64,000 bases of DNA from DATKDF01 sp963752045. GTDB lineage: Bacteria; Acidobacteriota; Vicinamibacteria; Vicinamibacterales; SCN-69-37. How positions within the stretch are numbered: position 1 is the first letter of the stretch; each line of letters opens with the position of its first letter. Shown one piece after another: positions 9,186-18,760 of the stretch. Location of the stretch: the NCBI GenBank assembly GCA_963752045.1, contig CAVVWN010000008.1:1240001-1304000 (forward strand), given 5' to 3'. Under the pieces are notes generated by a model. The model made no database searches. It worked only from the letters and a program-made list of their open reading frames with translations, and had not been told where the DNA came from. The position numbers and the translations under genes are program-made.

Positions 9186-10349
9186 TTGGCAGCACCACGG
9201 GAATCATGCGGCGGCAGGCGCCTCTCGCGGTTCGGCGTGGTCCTTGCCGCGCTGGCCGTCATGGCCGGATGCGGAGGTCGGGCAGCTGGCGGCGGCGAGA
9301 TCCTCGCCTACGAACTCGACCTGACGCTCGGCGCCGACGGGTCCGTCCGTGTAGAGGAGCGGGCCCGGGTCGTGTTCCAGGATTCGGCCGGCGCACGGTT
9401 CGCGTTGCCGATTCCGCCGAATCGCATCGACGCCGTGGATCGGCTGGAGGCCAGCCTGGACGGCCGACCGGTCGGGGAGCCTGAGGTCGGGCTCGAACCG
9501 GAGCCAGGCGGCGGGTTGTCCTGGAGTGGCGGTGCGGGGGGCGGCGCGGTGCGCGAGTTCACGCTCGGGTATGACGCCGCCGGCGTGATGGCTGTAAGCG
9601 GGGCCCGGGGCGTCTTCATCTGGCCCGCCGTCCCGCCGGGAGTTGGGCGAGTGGCCGAGTCCACGGTGCGCCTCACCTGGCCGGAAGGCAGCGTGCCGAT
9701 GCAGGGGCCGGCCGTGTCGGTCGATGGGTGGGACGTGCGGATGAGCGGGAGGAGTGCGGTCATGACCGCACGCGAGGTCGACCGGGCGGTGGCGCCTCTG
9801 GTCTACGTGGATGTCGTCGTGGCAGACCCAACGGTGGGTGAGCCCGGATGGCAGGTGTGGGAAGGCCGCGCGAGGAGTTTGACGCCTGCGTTCGTCGCAG
9901 CCGGCCTCTTCATGATCGTCGTCGCCGCCGGGATATTGCTGATGATACGCGTCCAGTATCCGGTCCTTCCCGGCGCTGAATCGGGCACTGCGCCCGTCGT
10001 GTCCGACGAGACCGCTCGCGTGCTCGCGAGCCCGTCGCTCTGGCGCGCGTCGCGCGCGACGCGTGAGGCCCTGGTCGGCGAGGGACTCGCCGACCAGGGC
10101 CGGTTCGCCGTCGGGCACGGGCTCCGCTTGTCGGGTGTTGCGGTTGGCGTCGCCGCGGCGGGTCTGGCGGCGGCGATTCCCTTCGTGGCCGGGAACCTCG
10201 GTCCGGCGCCGTTTGCGGTGCCCGGCGGCCTGGCCATCTCGGCCGTGATCCTCTTCATCCGGGGTGCCACGTTTCCCGCGCTCACCGAAGCGGGAGCGGA
10301 GGTCGCCATGCTACACTCACGGCGGTTGCGACCGAGCCGGGAGCCCTGA
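9186..10349 (+). CDS. DUF2207-like membrane lipoprotein, unknown function
   Basis: Starting from a TTG at 9186, right after rsgA, the product is 387 residues. It opens with a hydrophobic leader ending in LAVMAGC, a lipobox-like cleavage site. A beta-rich domain of about 200 residues follows that resembles the N-terminal domain of DUF2207 proteins (pattern YELDLTLGADGSVRVEE). There is a membrane segment near 240-262, a cytoplasmic stretch and two more membrane segments near 315-370. Its stop touches the nuoA GTG, so it may be transcribed with the complex I operon. The start codon and family are uncertain; the reading frame is convincing. Confidence 0.68.
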   Translation: MAAPRESCGGRRLSRFGVVLAALAVMAGCGGRAAGGGEILAYELDLTLGADGSVRVEERARVVFQDSAGARFALPIPPNRIDAVDRLEASLDGRPVGEPEVGLEPEPGGGLSWSGGAGGGAVREFTLGYDAAGVMAVSGARGVFIWPAVPPGVGRVAESTVRLTWPEGSVPMQGPAVSVDGWDVRMSGRSAVMTAREVDRAVAPLVYVDVVVADPTVGEPGWQVWEGRARSLTPAFVAAGLFMIVVAAGILLMIRVQYPVLPGAESGTAPVVSDETARVLASPSLWRASRATREALVGEGLADQGRFAVGHGLRLSGVAVGVAAAGLAAAIPFVAGNLGPAPFAVPGGLAISAVILFIRGATFPALTEAGAEVAMLHSRRLRPSREP

Positions 10350-10703
10350 GTGTCCGCGTACTGGCCCGTATTCATTTTTCTGGTCATCATTGTGTTGTTT
10401 GGCGTGGGTTCGCTGGCCGCGGCGCGCCTTGTCAGGCCGACGCGCATCTACGACGAGAAAGTGGCCAACTACGAATGCGGCGCCGTGCCCATCGGAACCG
10501 CATGGGTCCAGTTTCCGGTCGGGTTCTACCTGGTGGCGCTGCTCTTCATCGTCTTTGACGCGCTCGCCGTGTTCCTGTTTCCGTGGGCGCTCACCCTCAC
10601 GCGGCTAGGTCTCTGGGGGTACGGCGCGATGGTGGGATTTCTGGGCGTGCTGTCGCTCGGGTGGTTGTACGCGTATCGCGAGGGGATTCTGGAGTGGAAA
10701 TAA
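10350..10703 (+). CDS. nuoA: NADH-quinone oxidoreductase subunit A
   Basis: The 117-residue membrane subunit has three transmembrane helices. It carries the family hallmark YECGAVPIGTAWVQF with the conserved cysteine of the TMH1-2 loop, and FVV/F-D-A-L-A acidic residues in helix 2 (IVFDALAVFLFPWAL). It is the first gene of the complex I operon, starting with GTG directly after the upstream stop. The loop lies near the quinone site. Downstream, nuoB begins inside its last codons. Confidence 0.96.
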   Translation: MSAYWPVFIFLVIIVLFGVGSLAAARLVRPTRIYDEKVANYECGAVPIGTAWVQFPVGFYLVALLFIVFDALAVFLFPWALTLTRLGLWGYGAMVGFLGVLSLGWLYAYREGILEWK

Positions 10704-11332
10704 AGGCACCCGTTCCCCAGATCCCCGCGCCCGTCTGGAAGAACTTCAAGGACCTGCAGGAATGGCAGGCGCTGCACCAGACCCGGCAGGTTGGTGACAA
10801 GCACTCGGCGGTCTTCGAGTCGATTACCGAGGGCATCCACAGCTTTCCTGGCGGCTTTCTCGTGACCACGACGGCCGACGCGTTCATGAACTGGGCCCGC
10901 AAGTCGTCGATCTGGCCGGTGACGTTCGGTCTCGCCTGCTGCGCCATCGAGATGATGGCGACGTTTGCGTCACGGTTCGACGTGGAGCGGCTGGGCATGG
11001 TGCCCTGGGCCTCGCCGAGGCACTCGGACCTGATGATCGTCTCGGGCACCGTCACGATCAAGATGGCGCCGATGCTCAAGCGCATCTACGACCAGATGCC
11101 TGATCCCAAGTGGGCGGTCTCGATGGGCTCCTGCTCGAATTCGGGCGGACCGTTCCGTCACGGGTATCACGTGGTGAAGGGGGTCGATCGCGTCATCCCC
11201 GTCGACGTGTACGTCCCGGGATGTCCGCCGCCGCCCGAGTCGCTCCTGAACGGGCTGCTCCTGCTCCAGGAACAGGTCTCGCACTTCCGGCGCACGGGGA
11301 CGCGGGCCGAACCCACGCCGAAGGTGGATTGA
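10694..11332 (+). CDS. nuoB: NADH-quinone oxidoreductase subunit B (cluster N2 protein)
   Basis: The 212-residue peripheral subunit holds the terminal [4Fe-4S] cluster N2, which passes electrons to quinone. The tandem cysteines are visible in GLACCAIEMM, the third in SMGSCSNSGG and the fourth in VPGCPPPPESLL. I place the start at the GTG at 10694, which overlaps the end of nuoA by 10 bases; the open frame further upstream is a nuoA shadow. The N-terminus is longer than usual by about 40 residues before the conserved core. Confidence 0.95.
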   Translation: MEIKAPVPQIPAPVWKNFKDLQEWQALHQTRQVGDKHSAVFESITEGIHSFPGGFLVTTTADAFMNWARKSSIWPVTFGLACCAIEMMATFASRFDVERLGMVPWASPRHSDLMIVSGTVTIKMAPMLKRIYDQMPDPKWAVSMGSCSNSGGPFRHGYHVVKGVDRVIPVDVYVPGCPPPPESLLNGLLLLQEQVSHFRRTGTRAEPTPKVD

Positions 11333-11333
11333 C

Positions 11334-11783
11334 GTGACGTACGCCGAGGCGCGAAGTCGGATTGACGGGTTTTCGGGAGCCGAGATTGCGGCCGACGGGC
11401 CCCCGCTCACCGTCGTCGTGCCGGTCGCCTCCTGGGCCGAGTTCGCGCGATTCGCGAAAGAGACGCTCGGGTGCGGGTTCTTCTCTTTTCTGTCCGCGGT
11501 CGACTGGAAAGACCAGGGACTGGAGGTCGTGGCCTGGGTCAAGAACCTGGACGCGAACGTCGCCATTCTGGTGAAGGCGAGGCTCGACGGCGCCGAGGCG
11601 TGTCCCTCCCTCACCGCCGTGTATCGCGGCGCGAACTGGATGGAGCGGGAGTGTTTTGACATGTTCGGCATCCGGTTCGAGGGGCACCCTGACCTGCGCC
11701 GCATGTTGCTGCCCGACGACTGGGAGGGCCACCCACTGTTGAAGTCGTACGCCGTCGACACGCCGCATCCGCCGTACCGCTGA
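11334..11783 (+). CDS. nuoC: NADH-quinone oxidoreductase subunit C
   Basis: The 149-residue peripheral-arm subunit contains the family signature ERECFDMFGIRFEGHPDLRR and LLPDDWEGHPLLKSY near its C-terminus. It starts at a GTG one base after the nuoB stop and is followed after 20 bases by nuoD, so it is separate from nuoD here and not fused as in enterobacteria. Subunits C and D hold the N2/quinone module together. Confidence 0.95.
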   Translation: MTYAEARSRIDGFSGAEIAADGPPLTVVVPVASWAEFARFAKETLGCGFFSFLSAVDWKDQGLEVVAWVKNLDANVAILVKARLDGAEACPSLTAVYRGANWMERECFDMFGIRFEGHPDLRRMLLPDDWEGHPLLKSYAVDTPHPPYR

Positions 11784-11803
11784 TTTCGAGCCGCCACGCC
11801 CAC

Positions 11804-13019
11804 ATGCCGCCAACCGCCCCCACACCCGACCCGCGCGCTCCGGCCTCCTCGGCCGGCGCCGAGCCGTCCGCGCGTGTGACCGCGGAGCTCGACTACACGG
11901 GCAGCGAGCGGCTGACCATGAACATGGGGCCGCAGCATCCGTCGGCCCACGGGGTGTTCCGTGCCATCCTCACGCTCGAGGGCGAGACCGTGGTCGCGGT
12001 CGACGCCGTCATCGGCTACCTGCATCGCTGCCACGAGAAGCTCGCCGAGACGCTGACCTACGCGCAGTACCCCTCGATTGCCTCCAAGACGGATTACGTG
12101 GCGGCCATGACGAGCGAGCTGGCCTACGTGATGGCCGCCGAACGACTGGCCCAGGTGGAGGTGCCCAAGCGCGCCCAGTACCTGCGGGTGCTCGTCGGAG
12201 AGCTGCAGCGCGTGGCGTCGCACTGTCTCTGGCTTGGCACCTGGTGCATGGACATGGGCGGAGCGCTCGGCGGGGGCGCGACGATCTTCCTGTACTGCAT
12301 CCGCGAGCGCGAGCTGGTCCTCGACCTCTTCGAGTCGCTCGTGGGCGCCCGCCTGTTGTACGGATTCCATCAGGTGGGCGGCACGCGGTACGACCTGCCG
12401 GCGGGCTGGACGGACGAGTGCCGACGGACGATGGACGTGATCGAGCAGCGCCTCGGCGAGTACCGAGGAGATGCTCGAGGGCAACGCGTTCTTCACGATG
12501 CGAACGAAGGGCGTGGGCGTGATTTCCCGGGCGCTTGCCGAAGAGGTGGGGATCGGCGGCCCGCTCCTGCGGGGCTCGGGCGCGGCGTACGACATCAGGC
12601 GCGCCGAGCCCTATTCGTCCTACGAGGACTTCGCGTTCGACGTGCCGGTCGAGACGGCGGGCGACTGTTTCGCGCGGTACCGCGTGCGGATGGTCGAGTT
12701 CCGGCAGTCGATCCGCATCGTCCGGCAGATTCTCGACGGCCTTCCCGAGGGGCCGATCTCGTCGAAGCCCGGCCTCAAGTCGGTGGCGCAGGTGCGCGTG
12801 CCCAAGGGCGAGACCTACGCGCGGGTCGAAGGCGCCCGCGGGGAGGTGGGGTGCTACCTCGTGGCCGACGGGAGCGCCAAGCCCTATCGCATGAAGTGGC
12901 GCGGCGCGTCGTTCTCGAACCTCGCGGTGCTGCCCTACATCATTCCGGGGCACAAGGTCGCCGACGTCGTGGCCATCATGGGATCGGTCGATCCCGTGTT
13001 CGGCGAGGTGGACCGGTGA
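11804..13019 (+). CDS. nuoD: NADH-quinone oxidoreductase subunit D, interrupted by an apparent +1 frameshift
   Basis: The 49-kDa-type subunit lines the quinone cavity with NuoB. The first part reads in one frame from 11804 (MNMGPQHPSAHGV, the HRCHEKLAE helix) to VIEQRLGEY. The rest reads in the next frame from about 12465 (EEMLEGNAFFTMRTKGVGV to GSVDPVFGEVDR). Removing one base near 12463-12464 restores a normal protein of about 404 residues, with both halves matching the family without a gap. As written, the first frame continues into nuoH and would make a false 732-residue fusion. No second copy is seen in the window, so a sequencing error or a damaged essential gene are the alternatives. 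Confidence 0.9.
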
Positions 13020-13021
13020 TC

Positions 13022-14002
13022 ATGTCCGAGACCCTCACGGCGGTAGTGACCGGAGCGGTGGTGGTCGGCGCGCTCGCCGGCATCGTCGCCTATGTGACAC
13101 TGCTCGAGCGGAAGTTCGCGGCCCGCATGCAGTCGCGCGTGGGACCGTATCGGGTCGGGCCGCACGGCCTCCTGCAGCCGATCGCCGACGGCCTGAAGCT
13201 CTTTCTCAAGGAAGACATCGTGCCGGCTGCGGCCGACCGCCGGGTGTTCAATCTCGCGCCGGTCGTCTTTCTCGTGCCGTGCCTGCTCATCTTCGCCACC
13301 ATCCCGTTCGCGCCCGGCCTGGGCGTGGCGGACCTCAACATCGGCATCCTGTTCTTTCTGGCGGTCTCGTCGATGGAGATCGTCGGGTTGTTCATGGCGG
13401 GCTGGGGCTCGAACAACAAGTACGCGTTGTTGTCGGCGATGCGGGCGGTCAATCAGATCATCTCCTACGACCTCCCGTTCATCCTGGCGGCCCTCGTGCC
13501 CGTGATGCTGGCCGGCTCGCTCAAGCTGTCGTCGATTGCCGAGGCGCAGGCCGGGCTCTGGTTCGTGTTCGTGCCCGTCATCGGCCAACTCGCGTTCCTC
13601 GCGTTCATCATCGCGAGCGTGGCGGCCGAGAACCGCGTGCCGTTCGACATTCTCGAGGCCGAGTCGGAGCTCGTGGCCGGCTTCCGCGTCGAGTACTCGG
13701 GCATGAAGTTCGCGCTCATCCAGCTGGGCGAGTACGCGCACGTGCTTGGGACGTCGTTTCTCGGAGCGCTGCTGTTTCTCGGGGCGTGGGCGGGGCCCGG
13801 TCCGGCCTGGCTCGGGCCGGTGTGGTTCCTCGGCAAAGCGCTCCTGGTGTTCCTGCTGCTCACGTGGGTGCGGTGGAGTTTCGTGCGCATCCGCGTGGAC
13901 CAGATTCTGGCGATTTCCTGGAAGCTGCTGCTGCCGGCGACGCTGCTGCTCGTGCTGCTGACGGGCGCCGTCGTCGTCTGGAGGTCCGGTGGCGGTATCT
14001 GA
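13022..14002 (+). CDS. nuoH: NADH-quinone oxidoreductase subunit H
   Basis: The 326-residue membrane subunit has about eight helices and joins the peripheral arm to the membrane arm. It has the matrix-loop signature GPYRVGPHGLLQPIADGLKLFLKED and the quinone-channel motif AAENRVPFDILEAESELVAGF with conserved acidic residues. The ATG at 13022 follows the nuoD stop by two bases; a GTG at 13016 overlapping nuoD is possible. Its end overlaps nuoI by 14 bases. Confidence 0.95.
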   Translation: MSETLTAVVTGAVVVGALAGIVAYVTLLERKFAARMQSRVGPYRVGPHGLLQPIADGLKLFLKEDIVPAAADRRVFNLAPVVFLVPCLLIFATIPFAPGLGVADLNIGILFFLAVSSMEIVGLFMAGWGSNNKYALLSAMRAVNQIISYDLPFILAALVPVMLAGSLKLSSIAEAQAGLWFVFVPVIGQLAFLAFIIASVAAENRVPFDILEAESELVAGFRVEYSGMKFALIQLGEYAHVLGTSFLGALLFLGAWAGPGPAWLGPVWFLGKALLVFLLLTWVRWSFVRIRVDQILAISWKLLLPATLLLVLLTGAVVVWRSGGGI

Positions 14003-14552
14003 GGCGCGGCGGCAGGGTTTTCTTGGCGAGGCGGTCGCCCTCGCGATGGCGGTCGCGCGCGCGATGCGCGTCACGTTCGTGAACCTGTTCCGGAAGCCGG
14101 TGACGGTGCACTACCCGGATGTGGAACGCGCCTATCCGCACCGCTACCGGGGGTTGCTGGCCCTCACCTACGACACGACCACGGGCGAGGAGAACTGCAT
14201 CGGCTGCCGTCTGTGCGAGTTCGTGTGTCCGCCCGCCGTCATCAAGGTCGAGATGGAGAAGGGCGAAAAGCGCAACTACGCCAAGACCTTCACGCTCGAG
14301 CTCTATGCGTGTGAGTTCTGCGAGCTCTGCGTGCAGGTATGTCCGACCGACGCCATCATCATGATGAAGTCATTCGACATGGCGACGGCCGACCGGCGGG
14401 AGATGCTGCTCGACAAGGACCGGTTGCACACGCTGGGGCTCGCGCACGAGCCGTCCTGGGCGACTGGAAATCTGCTGCGCGACATGCAGGCCCCGCCGAA
14501 GAAGGCGGCAGGCGAGGGGCAGGCCGCGAAGCCGTCCGGAGGGGCCGCATGA
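13989..14552 (+). CDS. nuoI: NADH-quinone oxidoreductase subunit I (two [4Fe-4S] clusters)
   Basis: The 187-residue ferredoxin-like subunit has two classical cluster motifs, CIGCRLCEFVCP and CEFCELCVQVCP, which bind clusters N6a and N6b. An amphipathic N-terminal helix (about residues 10-35) would touch the membrane. The C-terminus carries about 30 extra Ala/Lys/Pro-rich residues. The GTG start lies inside nuoH, and its stop overlaps the nuoJ start as ATGA. Confidence 0.95.
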   Translation: MAVSEARRQGFLGEAVALAMAVARAMRVTFVNLFRKPVTVHYPDVERAYPHRYRGLLALTYDTTTGEENCIGCRLCEFVCPPAVIKVEMEKGEKRNYAKTFTLELYACEFCELCVQVCPTDAIIMMKSFDMATADRREMLLDKDRLHTLGLAHEPSWATGNLLRDMQAPPKKAAGEGQAAKPSGGAA

Positions 14553-15043
14553 ACCTCGAGATCGCGGCCTTCTGGTCGCTCGCCGTGATGCTCGTCGGGT
14601 CCGCACTTGCGGTCGTGCTCACGAAGAACCTCTTCCACTCGGTGCTGTGGCTGGCGCTGGCGCTCGTCGGCACCGCGGGCATCTTTCTCGCGCTCGAGGC
14701 CGAGTTCCTGGCGGCCGTGCAGGTCCTGCTCTATGCCGGCGGCGTGGTCACGGTGGTCGTCTTCGCGATCGTGGTGACCGAGCGGCTGGTCGGCGAGCGG
14801 CTCTCGCACACCAGCCGGAGGCTTGCGCTTGGCGCCGTGACGGCGGCGGCGCTCCTCATCGGGCTCGTCGGCACCATTGGCCGCGCCGCTCTGCCGGCAT
14901 CGCGGCCGGCCATGCCTGGTGACCTGACGCAGGAGCTCGGGCTGTCCGTGCTCACGCGGTACGTGCTGCCGTTCGAGCTGCTGGCCGTCCTGCTCCTCGT
15001 CTCACTCATCGGCGCCACTTACTTCGCGAGGCCGGAGGACTGA
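14549..15043 (+). CDS. nuoJ: NADH-quinone oxidoreductase subunit J
   Basis: The 164-residue membrane subunit has five predicted helices. It has the conserved AVQVLLYAGGVVTVVVFAIVV segment of helix 3 (the pi-bulge helix). I chose the ATG at 14549, which overlaps the nuoI stop; the longer open frame upstream is a nuoI shadow. It is followed by nuoK after two bases. Confidence 0.94.
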   Translation: MNLEIAAFWSLAVMLVGSALAVVLTKNLFHSVLWLALALVGTAGIFLALEAEFLAAVQVLLYAGGVVTVVVFAIVVTERLVGERLSHTSRRLALGAVTAAALLIGLVGTIGRAALPASRPAMPGDLTQELGLSVLTRYVLPFELLAVLLLVSLIGATYFARPED

Positions 15044-15045
15044 CG

Positions 15046-15345
15046 ATGGGACTCCAGGCCTACCTGCTGCTTGCCGCCGTCGTCTTCACGATTGGCCTCT
15101 TCGGCGTCATGACGCGCCGGAACACAGTTGGCATCCTGCTCGGGATCGAGCTGATGCTCAACGCGGTCAACATCAACCTGGTGGCCTTCAGCCGCTTCCA
15201 GGGCGAGACGCTGGGCATGATCTTCACGCTGTTCGCGATCTGCATCACGGTGGCGGAAGTCGCCGTTGGACTGGCCCTGGTCATCCTGCTGTTCCGGACG
15301 CGACGGACGGCGATGGCCGATCACCTGGACCTGCTCAAGGGATGA
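15046..15345 (+). CDS. nuoK: NADH-quinone oxidoreductase subunit K
   Basis: The 99-residue MrpC-like subunit has three helices and the two conserved membrane glutamates of the proton path, in GIELMLNAVN and AEVAVGLALV. The size is typical. The stop overlaps the nuoL ATG. Confidence 0.96.
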   Translation: MGLQAYLLLAAVVFTIGLFGVMTRRNTVGILLGIELMLNAVNINLVAFSRFQGETLGMIFTLFAICITVAEVAVGLALVILLFRTRRTAMADHLDLLKG

Positions 15346-17225
15346 CCGCGACTCCTGTCACGCTCGCGCTCGTCGCCTGGCTCCTGCCGGCAGGCGCGTT
15401 CCTCGTGCTGGGACTGCTATACCCGCTGCGACGGAGCGGGGCGGTGGCCGCCTGGTTCTCCGTGCTTTCGGCGACGGCGTCGCTTGGAGCCGCGCTGCTG
15501 GCCTGGCGCGCCGGTGGGACGCTGCTCGAACCGCAGACGGCGCTCTGGGCGTGGCTGCCCGAACGCGATGGCGTGCTCGCCTCGGTGGGCGTGCTCGCCG
15601 ACGAGCAGTCGCTCGTCATGCTCGTCCTCGTCGCGCTGGTTGCCTGCCTGGTGCAGGTCTATTCGCTCGGGTATCTCGACCACGAAGAGCCTGCCGCGCT
15701 GGGCCGGTACTACACGTATCAGTCGCTCTTCGCGTTCTCGATGATGGGGCTTGTTCTCGCGCCGAACTTCGTACAGCTCTTCATCTGCTGGGAGCTCGTG
15801 GGCCTCTGCTCGTATCTCCTGATCGGGTTCTGGTACAGAAAGCCGGAGGCCGCCCGAGCGGCGGTCAAGGCGTTCTGGACGACCAAGGCGGGCGACGTGG
15901 GTCTGCTCATCGGCATCGTCCTGCTGTGGCGCCAGACCGGCACGTTCGACTTCGCCGAGATGGAGAGCATGGCCCGGGCGGGCCTCGTGCCGGTGGCGGG
16001 CCTGTCGATCATCACGTTCTGCCTGTACCTCGGCGCGGCGGGCAAGTCGGCGCAGTTTCCCCTGCACGTCTGGTTGCCCGACGCGATGGAGGGGCCAACG
16101 CCCGTCTCGGCTCTCATACACGCCGCGACGATGGTGACGGCGGGCGTGTACCTGCTCGTGCGGACCGACTGGCTGTTCGGACTCACCCCCGACGTGCTGC
16201 AACTGGTCGGCTGGATTGGCGCCATCACCGCGCTCATGGCGGCCGTCCTGGCGTGCGTGCAGACGGACATCAAGCGGGTGCTCGCCTATTCGACGGTGTC
16301 GCAGCTCGGCTACATGATGACGGCAATTGGCGCCGGGTTCGCGTCGGCGGGGTTCCTGCACCTGCTGACGCACGGCGTGTTCAAGGCGCTGCTCTTTCTC
16401 GGCGCCGGCGCGGTGATTCACGCCGTGGGCACGAACGACATCACGAAGATGGGCGGACTTGCCCGGAAGATGCCGCAGACCACTGTCGTGTTCGTCGTCG
16501 GGACGCTCTCGCTTGCCGGCGTGCCACTGTTCGCCGGTTTTCTGTCGAAGGAAGAGATCCTGGGCGCGGTGTGGACCGGCGGGCTGCGGGTGCCGTTCGC
16601 GATGCTGCTCCTCGGCGCGTTCCTGACCGCCTTCTACATGTTCCGGGTCGTGTTCCTCACGTTCTTCGGCCCGCAGGCCGGAGCGGCGGGCGCGCCGGCA
16701 GCCCGAGCAGCGCATGGCTCGGGCTCGGCAGCGGCGGCCCACGACGCGCCCGCGATCATGTCGCTGCCTCTCTGGGTGCTGGCGCTCCTCTCGCTCGGCC
16801 TCGGTCTCATGTTCGCGTTTCGGCATCCGGAGCCGGCCTTTGCGATGCCCGGGTGGCTCACGCCGCTCGCCGTGACGACGTCGGCCGCAGGCATTCTGCT
16901 CGCATGGCTCACCTACCAGCGGGGCGTGGTGAGCGCGAGCGCGCTCGCGAGCGCCTTCGGGCCGATTCGTCGCGCCGCGCTCGCGAAGTTCTGGCTCGAT
17001 GACGCGTTCCTCTTTGCTTACAGGGCCCTGCTGCTCGGGTTGTCCGCGGCCGTCGGCTGGATTGACCGGTACCTGGTCGATGGCGTGCTCAACGTGATGA
17101 GCGCCGGGACGGTGACGGCGGGCGACCGGCTGCGCCACATCCAGACGGGGCGGGTGCAGGACTACGTCTACGGCGTCGCCGTCGGCGTGCTGGCTCTGGT
17201 GTTCTGGTTCAGGTGGGTGTTGTGA
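15342..17225 (+). CDS. nuoL: NADH-quinone oxidoreductase subunit L (antiporter-like)
   Basis: The 627-residue proton-pumping subunit has about 16 helices and a long C-terminal lateral helix. It has the family core F-I-C-W-E-L-V-G-L-C-S-Y-L, the lysine-containing GAAGKSAQFPLHVWLPDAMEGPTPVSALIHAATMV stretch, and TDIKRVLAYSTVSQLGYM. An Ala/Gly-rich insertion lies near residues 445-470. It overlaps the starts of both neighbours, consistent with tight translational coupling. Confidence 0.96.
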   Translation: MTATPVTLALVAWLLPAGAFLVLGLLYPLRRSGAVAAWFSVLSATASLGAALLAWRAGGTLLEPQTALWAWLPERDGVLASVGVLADEQSLVMLVLVALVACLVQVYSLGYLDHEEPAALGRYYTYQSLFAFSMMGLVLAPNFVQLFICWELVGLCSYLLIGFWYRKPEAARAAVKAFWTTKAGDVGLLIGIVLLWRQTGTFDFAEMESMARAGLVPVAGLSIITFCLYLGAAGKSAQFPLHVWLPDAMEGPTPVSALIHAATMVTAGVYLLVRTDWLFGLTPDVLQLVGWIGAITALMAAVLACVQTDIKRVLAYSTVSQLGYMMTAIGAGFASAGFLHLLTHGVFKALLFLGAGAVIHAVGTNDITKMGGLARKMPQTTVVFVVGTLSLAGVPLFAGFLSKEEILGAVWTGGLRVPFAMLLLGAFLTAFYMFRVVFLTFFGPQAGAAGAPAARAAHGSGSAAAAHDAPAIMSLPLWVLALLSLGLGLMFAFRHPEPAFAMPGWLTPLAVTTSAAGILLAWLTYQRGVVSASALASAFGPIRRAALAKFWLDDAFLFAYRALLLGLSAAVGWIDRYLVDGVLNVMSAGTVTAGDRLRHIQTGRVQDYVYGVAVGVLALVFWFRWVL

Positions 17226-18760
17226 ACGGCTTCCCGATCCTCTCGGTGATCACCTGGGCGCCGTTTGCGAGCGCGATCGTCATCATGTTCGCCGCGCGCC
17301 ACCGACCCCTCCTCGTACGGCTGACAGCCGTGGCGGGCAGTGGGCTGTCGCTCGTGCTGTCGCTCTGGCTCTACTGGTCGTACGATCGCGCGGCCGCGGG
17401 CTTCCAGTTCGTCGAGCGCGTCTCGCTCGTGCCCGCTCTCGGAATCTCCTACGAGCTTGCCGTCGACGGCATGAGCCTGCTGATGGTGCTGCTCACGGCG
17501 ATCATCATCTTTGCCGGCGTCTTCGCGTCCTGGACCGTGAAGGAGCGCAGCCAGGAGTTCTACGCGCTCCTGCTGCTGCTCGTCACCGGCGTCTTCGGCG
17601 TCTTCGTCTCGCTCGACCTCTTCATCTTCTTCCTGTTCTACGAGATCGCCGTGCTGCCGATGTACCTGCTCATCGGCATCTGGGGATCGTCGGGGGAGGT
17701 CCGCCCGCAGGGGATCTTCGGCTGGGCGTTCGGGCGCACGGGCGTGGGCACGAAGGAATACGCGGCGATGAAACTGACGCTGTACCTGCTGTTCGGGTCG
17801 GCGTTCATTCTGGTCGGGATCCTCGCGCTCTACGTCGCAGGCGGATCCCAGAGCTTCTCGTTCCTGGCCTTCGAGCAGGTGTCGTTCGGCCCCGGGCTGC
17901 AGACCTGGGTCTTCCTGGCCTTCTACATCGGGTTCGGCATCCTGGCGGGCATCTGGCCGCTGCACACGTGGTCACCTGACGGGCATGCGTCGGCGCCGAC
18001 GGCCGTCTCGATGCTGCACGCCGGCGTGCTCATGAAGCTCGGCGCCTACGGGGTGGTGCGCCTGGGGATGGGGCTGCTGCCCGACGCCACCGTCGACTGG
18101 GCGTGGCTCGTCGGCACGATCGCCTGCATCAACATCGTTTACGGCGCGCTCAGCGCGATGGCGCAGAAGGACCTGAAGTACGTCGTGGCCTACTCGTCGG
18201 TGTCGCACATGGGCGTCGTGATGCTCGGCGCGGCCACGCTCACCGAGTCGGGCCTGAACGGGTCGGTCTTCCAGATGTTCGCCCATGGCGTGATGACGGG
18301 ACTCTTCTTCGCGCTCGTGGGCCTGGTGTACGAGAAGGCGCACTCCCGCGAGATCTTCAAGATGGGCGGGTTCGGCACCATGATGCCCGGCATTGCGACG
18401 GCATTCACCATCGGCGGACTGTCGTCGCTGGGGCTGCCGGCCACGGCGGGCTTCGTCGCGGAGTTCCTGACCTTTCTCGGGGCGTGGGCCTCGAACCACT
18501 CATGGTGGCTCTTCCCGGCCGTCATCGGCGCGTTCCTGACGTCGGTCTACGTGCTGCGCGTGGTCAGGCACATCTTCTGGGGGCCGCCGAGTCCGGATCC
18601 GCGCTTCCAGAACCTCCCTGACGCGGTCGGGACCGAGTGGGTCGCGATCGGCATCCTGGTGTTCGTCATCGTGCTGTTTGGCGTCGTGCCCGGCATCGCA
18701 ATTGGACCGGTGGATACGGCCACGGTTCCGCTGCTCCTCCGGCTCGGAGTGACGCCGTGA
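17222..18760 (+). CDS. nuoM: NADH-quinone oxidoreductase subunit M (antiporter-like)
   Basis: The 512-residue proton-pumping subunit has conserved elements such as YEIAVLPMYLLIGIWG, GIWPLHTWSPDGHASAPTAVSMLHAGVLMKLGAYG and KDLKYVVAYSSVSHMGVVMLG. The GTG at 17222 overlaps the nuoL stop as GTGA and matches the pattern used across this operon, so I prefer it to the GTG nine bases upstream. The stop overlaps nuoN in the same manner. Confidence 0.96.
   Translation: MNGFPILSVITWAPFASAIVIMFAARHRPLLVRLTAVAGSGLSLVLSLWLYWSYDRAAAGFQFVERVSLVPALGISYELAVDGMSLLMVLLTAIIIFAGVFASWTVKERSQEFYALLLLLVTGVFGVFVSLDLFIFFLFYEIAVLPMYLLIGIWGSSGEVRPQGIFGWAFGRTGVGTKEYAAMKLTLYLLFGSAFILVGILALYVAGGSQSFSFLAFEQVSFGPGLQTWVFLAFYIGFGILAGIWPLHTWSPDGHASAPTAVSMLHAGVLMKLGAYGVVRLGMGLLPDATVDWAWLVGTIACINIVYGALSAMAQKDLKYVVAYSSVSHMGVVMLGAATLTESGLNGSVFQMFAHGVMTGLFFALVGLVYEKAHSREIFKMGGFGTMMPGIATAFTIGGLSSLGLPATAGFVAEFLTFLGAWASNHSWWLFPAVIGAFLTSVYVLRVVRHIFWGPPSPDPRFQNLPDAVGTEWVAIGILVFVIVLFGVVPGIAIGPVDTATVPLLLRLGVTP

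Noticed and set aside
11804..14002. A 732-residue NuoD-NuoH fusion protein
   Set aside because: The middle part is out of frame for NuoD; the correct NuoD C-terminus lies in the next frame, so the fusion results from the apparent inserted base.
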